This document shows positions 61,599 through 64,000 of a stretch of DNA of 64,000 nt, piece by piece. The notes under the pieces were generated by a model. That model searched no databases. It was given only the letters and a program-made list of their open reading frames with translations, and was not told the DNA's origin. The stretch comes from Candidatus Obscuribacterales bacterium. Its GTDB lineage: Bacteria; Cyanobacteriota; Vampirovibrionia; Obscuribacterales; Obscuribacteraceae. How positions within the stretch are numbered: the first letter of the stretch is position 1; every line of letters starts with the position of its first letter. The stretch spans positions 21,063 through 85,062 of the forward strand of contig JAIETE010000004.1 of the NCBI GenBank assembly GCA_019745505.1, given 5' to 3'. The position numbers were made by a program, and so were the translations under genes.

Positions 61599-64000
61599 CG
61601 TTGTAAGCGCCCTTTTTCAATCTTTGAACACCTACGACGACCGAATTGTTTGCGCCACCAGGGGTAGTGACAAGCATTTCATTGCCGCGCGGGATACGCA
61701 GCACGTCTGGAGTGTTGTTTGTTACCCTGACGTTTACGCGATTGCTTGTCCCCAGTACCTTAACTACTAGTTTGGAGAGATTGTCTCGACCAAGTTCTTT
61801 TGGATCTTGCTGCACTTCTGCAGCAATTACATCCACGGTCGCGGAATTGCTGCGCATGCCAGCTGTTCCGACGCAGAAGGAATGATTGCCTGGTTTGATG
61901 CCGGCCGGCAGGATTGCCTTTAATTGCACCGGAGATGCAGCAATAATTCGTGCTTCTTGTAGTCCGTCGATGAGAATGCGATTGTGGTCTGCGTGCCCAT
62001 CGAAATTATGACCTTCGACGACAAGCATCGACTTTGGCGCCACCATCGAGCTGATTCTCTCGATCTTCGGTGCTTGAGCCTCGTAGGATGTCGTGAGAGG
62101 CTGAAGAATGTCGATGAGATTGTTTGCCAGCTCCGGTCTGGAAGCCAGGCATACGTTCAATGAGCGCCCTGGTGTGGCGTCTTCGGGGACCATATAGAGA
62201 GCTTGCCCGCGAGCGTCCGTGGCTAGAGCGGCACCGTTGAAACTCAATTCGACAGTCGGTTCTCCATTCTTGTCCCTGTCGATAATGGAGGTGGTCAAAA
62301 ACTGACCTGCAATTGCCTTGTCCGGTGCCACAATCGTTGCTGCCAGGCTGGCTTGTCGCGATTGCGGCGTGTTGGCCGGGCTTTCCCACACCGATTGATT
62401 GGACGAAGGCACTGTTCCGGTTTGTCCGGCAAGACGGTTGGTGTCTGGCCGACTGCTTGTCGAGGATGAACCCGTGCTGGAAGCCATTGCCACTTTGTCC
62501 GCCGGAGAACTCCAAGCTCTGCTGTCGATTTCCGGTGCTTCCGGCTTGGTGCGCGTTGCCGATGCCGGGTTAATGGCACCTTTGTCGACATATTCTTTTA
62601 CAGCCGATTCTGTTTTTGCAATGCTCGGCTTTGCTTCGTTTGCTTTGCCGTCAGATGATTTTGTGTCAGGCGCTTTGCCTTCGCCGGTTTTTGAGCCCGC
62701 GGATTTATCGCTCACCTTGCTATTGCCGGTTTTTGCATCGGCAGTTTTTGCATCGGATGATTTCGCCTCGCCGGCCTTTGAATCATTTGCGGTGTCTACT
62801 GCATCGTCTGAGCTGTCGGCGTCGCCTTTCAAGGTTTCGTCTTTAGTCAGAGACCTGTTGGTCGACTCTTTGAGTACTTTCGCTGTCGCCTCGGCGATTG
62901 CTTGCGCAGTCAATTGCGCGCGCTCATCACTGGCCTTTTTGTCTTCTTCGGCCTTCTGCGCGAGCAGCTGTTTTTGACGTTTTTCGTAAGCGGTAAGTTC
63001 TCTTTTGTAAGCGACGACGCGATCAGTTACTAGAATCGGCAGCGCCGCTAGAGACTTTTTTTTTACGTTCTCCTCACCGCTGGGAGCAGTTTCGGCGCTT
63101 GCCTCGGTCAGGCAATCCGAATCAATCGTTGCTGAAGCCAATTGACCCAACCAGAAATTGACATTCGACTGTGTCTGAATGTCAAAACCCGCTTCAATCG
63201 GAGAGCGACCGGTGATGACCACTACGAAGTTGCCGATCTTTTTGCCGTTCGGCGCCGTCTTGTCCTTGCACTTTCCTGCAATCGTCAAATTGAGAAGACC
63301 GTTGACTCGCTTCGCCCAAACTGCCGAGAGCGACCCGGTTCCGTCGCCGAAGTTGACTTCACCTGAAGCCCAGGACTCAGGCGAGAGGGTTTTGGCAAAC
63401 TGGCGCTCTTCATCCGCCGAGATGATGCGATTAAAAGTGAGGTCTGAATTCTCCAGAGCCCGCGAAAGGATGATTTGCGCTTGGGCCATAACGGCTTGCT
63501 GATTGGCGTCTTCGGTGAGCTTCTGGACTTGCTCCTGATCTCTCAAGGCTTTGGAGAGATCTTTGAGAACACTGATGAGTGACGAGTCGGGTGCGAAAAC
63601 CGGGGCTTTCTCTTCGGCTGCGTCTCCCTTTACATCGGGCTTTTCAGCCGCCGCTTCGGCCTTTTCCGGAGATTCGGTTTTGACTTCTGAGGCTGGCTTT
63701 TCGGCTTTCTTCGATGCTGCCGCATCCTTCGACTCAGCCGTTTCTTTGCCTTTTTTCTTGTCGGCTTTCGTCTCTTTTACTGCATGTGCCGGAGCCGCAG
63801 CCTTTTCGGTTTTGCTGTCGGCGGGGGCAGCCTTGTCGGCAGGTTTTTTCTTCGCATCGGCGCCCTTGTCTGCGTCCTTTTTGAAGAAGGGCAGAGCCGC
63901 TATCTGAACATTCGCGGAGTGCGAGCGTGACGCCCTTGATTTCGCTTCTGCAGGCTCATATGCCGCAAGCAGCGATACCGACATTGCCAAACAGAGAGAA
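61576..64000 (-). CDS. large envelope protein with Lys/Ala-rich linkers and IPT/TIG-like domain (5' end cut by window)
   Basis: At least 807 codons; the frame is still open at base 64000. The first residues in the window (SLCLAMSVSLLAAYEPAEAK) look like the end of a signal peptide, so the true start is a few codons outside. Two long Lys/Ala/Asp/Ser-rich disordered stretches (about 45-130 and 385-475) flank a folded part (about 135-320). Near the C-terminus (about 655-735) an IPT/TIG-like domain reads PKIERISSMVAPKSMLVVEG and then NRILIDG and HSFCVGTAGMRSNSATVDVI. Probably an exported, cell-surface or periplasmic protein. Coupled to the DUF4214 gene by overlap. Confidence 0.82.
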   Translation of the reverse strand, partial: SLCLAMSVSLLAAYEPAEAKSRASRSHSANVQIAALPFFKKDADKGADAKKKPADKAAPADSKTEKAAAPAHAVKETKADKKKGKETAESKDAAASKKAEKPASEVKTESPEKAEAAAEKPDVKGDAAEEKAPVFAPDSSLISVLKDLSKALRDQEQVQKLTEDANQQAVMAQAQIILSRALENSDLTFNRIISADEERQFAKTLSPESWASGEVNFGDGTGSLSAVWAKRVNGLLNLTIAGKCKDKTAPNGKKIGNFVVVITGRSPIEAGFDIQTQSNVNFWLGQLASATIDSDCLTEASAETAPSGEENVKKKSLAALPILVTDRVVAYKRELTAYEKRQKQLLAQKAEEDKKASDERAQLTAQAIAEATAKVLKESTNRSLTKDETLKGDADSSDDAVDTANDSKAGEAKSSDAKTADAKTGNSKVSDKSAGSKTGEGKAPDTKSSDGKANEAKPSIAKTESAVKEYVDKGAINPASATRTKPEAPEIDSRAWSSPADKVAMASSTGSSSTSSRPDTNRLAGQTGTVPSSNQSVWESPANTPQSRQASLAATIVAPDKAIAGQFLTTSIIDRDKNGEPTVELSFNGAALATDARGQALYMVPEDATPGRSLNVCLASRPELANNLIDILQPLTTSYEAQAPKIERISSMVAPKSMLVVEGHNFDGHADHNRILIDGLQEARIIAASPVQLKAILPAGIKPGNHSFCVGTAGMRSNSATVDVIAAEVQQDPKELGRDNLSKLVVKVLGTSNRVNVRVTNNTPDVLRIPRGNEMLVTTPGGANNSVVVGVQRLKKGAYNVEAVIEQ

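Overview
The window is about 64 kb of a bacterial chromosome of moderate GC content, densely coding on both strands, with no rRNA, tRNA, CRISPR array, insertion sequence or prophage that I can see. The best guess for the host is a non-photosynthetic relative of cyanobacteria (Melainabacteria/Vampirovibrionia, Obscuribacterales-like). This rests on a GyrA whose C-terminal domain reads like the cyanobacterial type, a C5-pathway hemL, a two-domain homocysteine methyltransferase/MTHFR, and many secreted or membrane-anchored TPR proteins next to a TPR-bearing Ser/Thr kinase. It is an inference from remembered family features, not a database result.

Layout. 1-6.6 kb: lysS (3' end cut by the window edge) divergent from gyrA, then a small hypothetical gene, an LRV-repeat protein and an OmpR/PhoB response regulator. 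6.9-13 kb: a membrane TPR protein, a very large TPR Ser/Thr kinase and a REC-histidine kinase hybrid whose phosphoacceptor His appears to be lost. 13-17 kb: a minus-strand run of glycosyltransferase, SDR epimerase, NCS2 purine permease and a hypothetical protein. 17-23 kb: a LysM-like protein, the large subunit of methylmalonyl-CoA mutase, and a reverse-transsulfuration pair (cystathionine beta-synthase and gamma-lyase). 22.8-31.7 kb: three secreted proteins (two with internal repeats), a dehydrogenase, a NarL-like regulator without a normal HTH, an orphan PstS-like lipoprotein, and a TPR-AAA ATPase coupled to a TPR membrane protein. 32-41 kb: metH, TPR and DUF4328 proteins, a Cys-rich mini membrane protein, and the homocysteine methyltransferase/MTHFR. 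With the CBS/CGL pair and the mutase these make a B12/folate/sulfur amino acid theme. 41.5-46.3 kb: an EF-hand-like protein, lepA coupled to a SUFU-domain protein, and a secreted VWA protein.

The most unusual locus is 46.5-53.9 kb. Eight minus-strand genes look like one operon: six tandem paralogues of secreted, helical-repeat (TPR-like) proteins of about 315-346 aa, then a DUF692/MNIO (multinuclear non-heme iron oxidase) enzyme with all expected metal ligands, then an overlapping 71-aa protein. All six paralogues end in exactly Cys-Gly-Met/Arg-Gly at the C-terminus. MNIO enzymes are known to modify Cys or Asp/Asn residues of ribosomally made peptides, often near the C-terminus, so I propose that the CGxG tails of these large exported proteins are the substrate. 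I know of no described system with such large substrates in this number. The operon is preceded by a (TTGGC)5 repeat and a 16-unit, 13-bp tandem repeat.

54-64 kb: an epimerase, a DegT aminotransferase and a GT2 glycosyltransferase (surface glycan or nucleotide-sugar synthesis), hemL, and three envelope proteins with low-complexity or pentapeptide repeats. The last of these is cut at its 5' end by the window edge.
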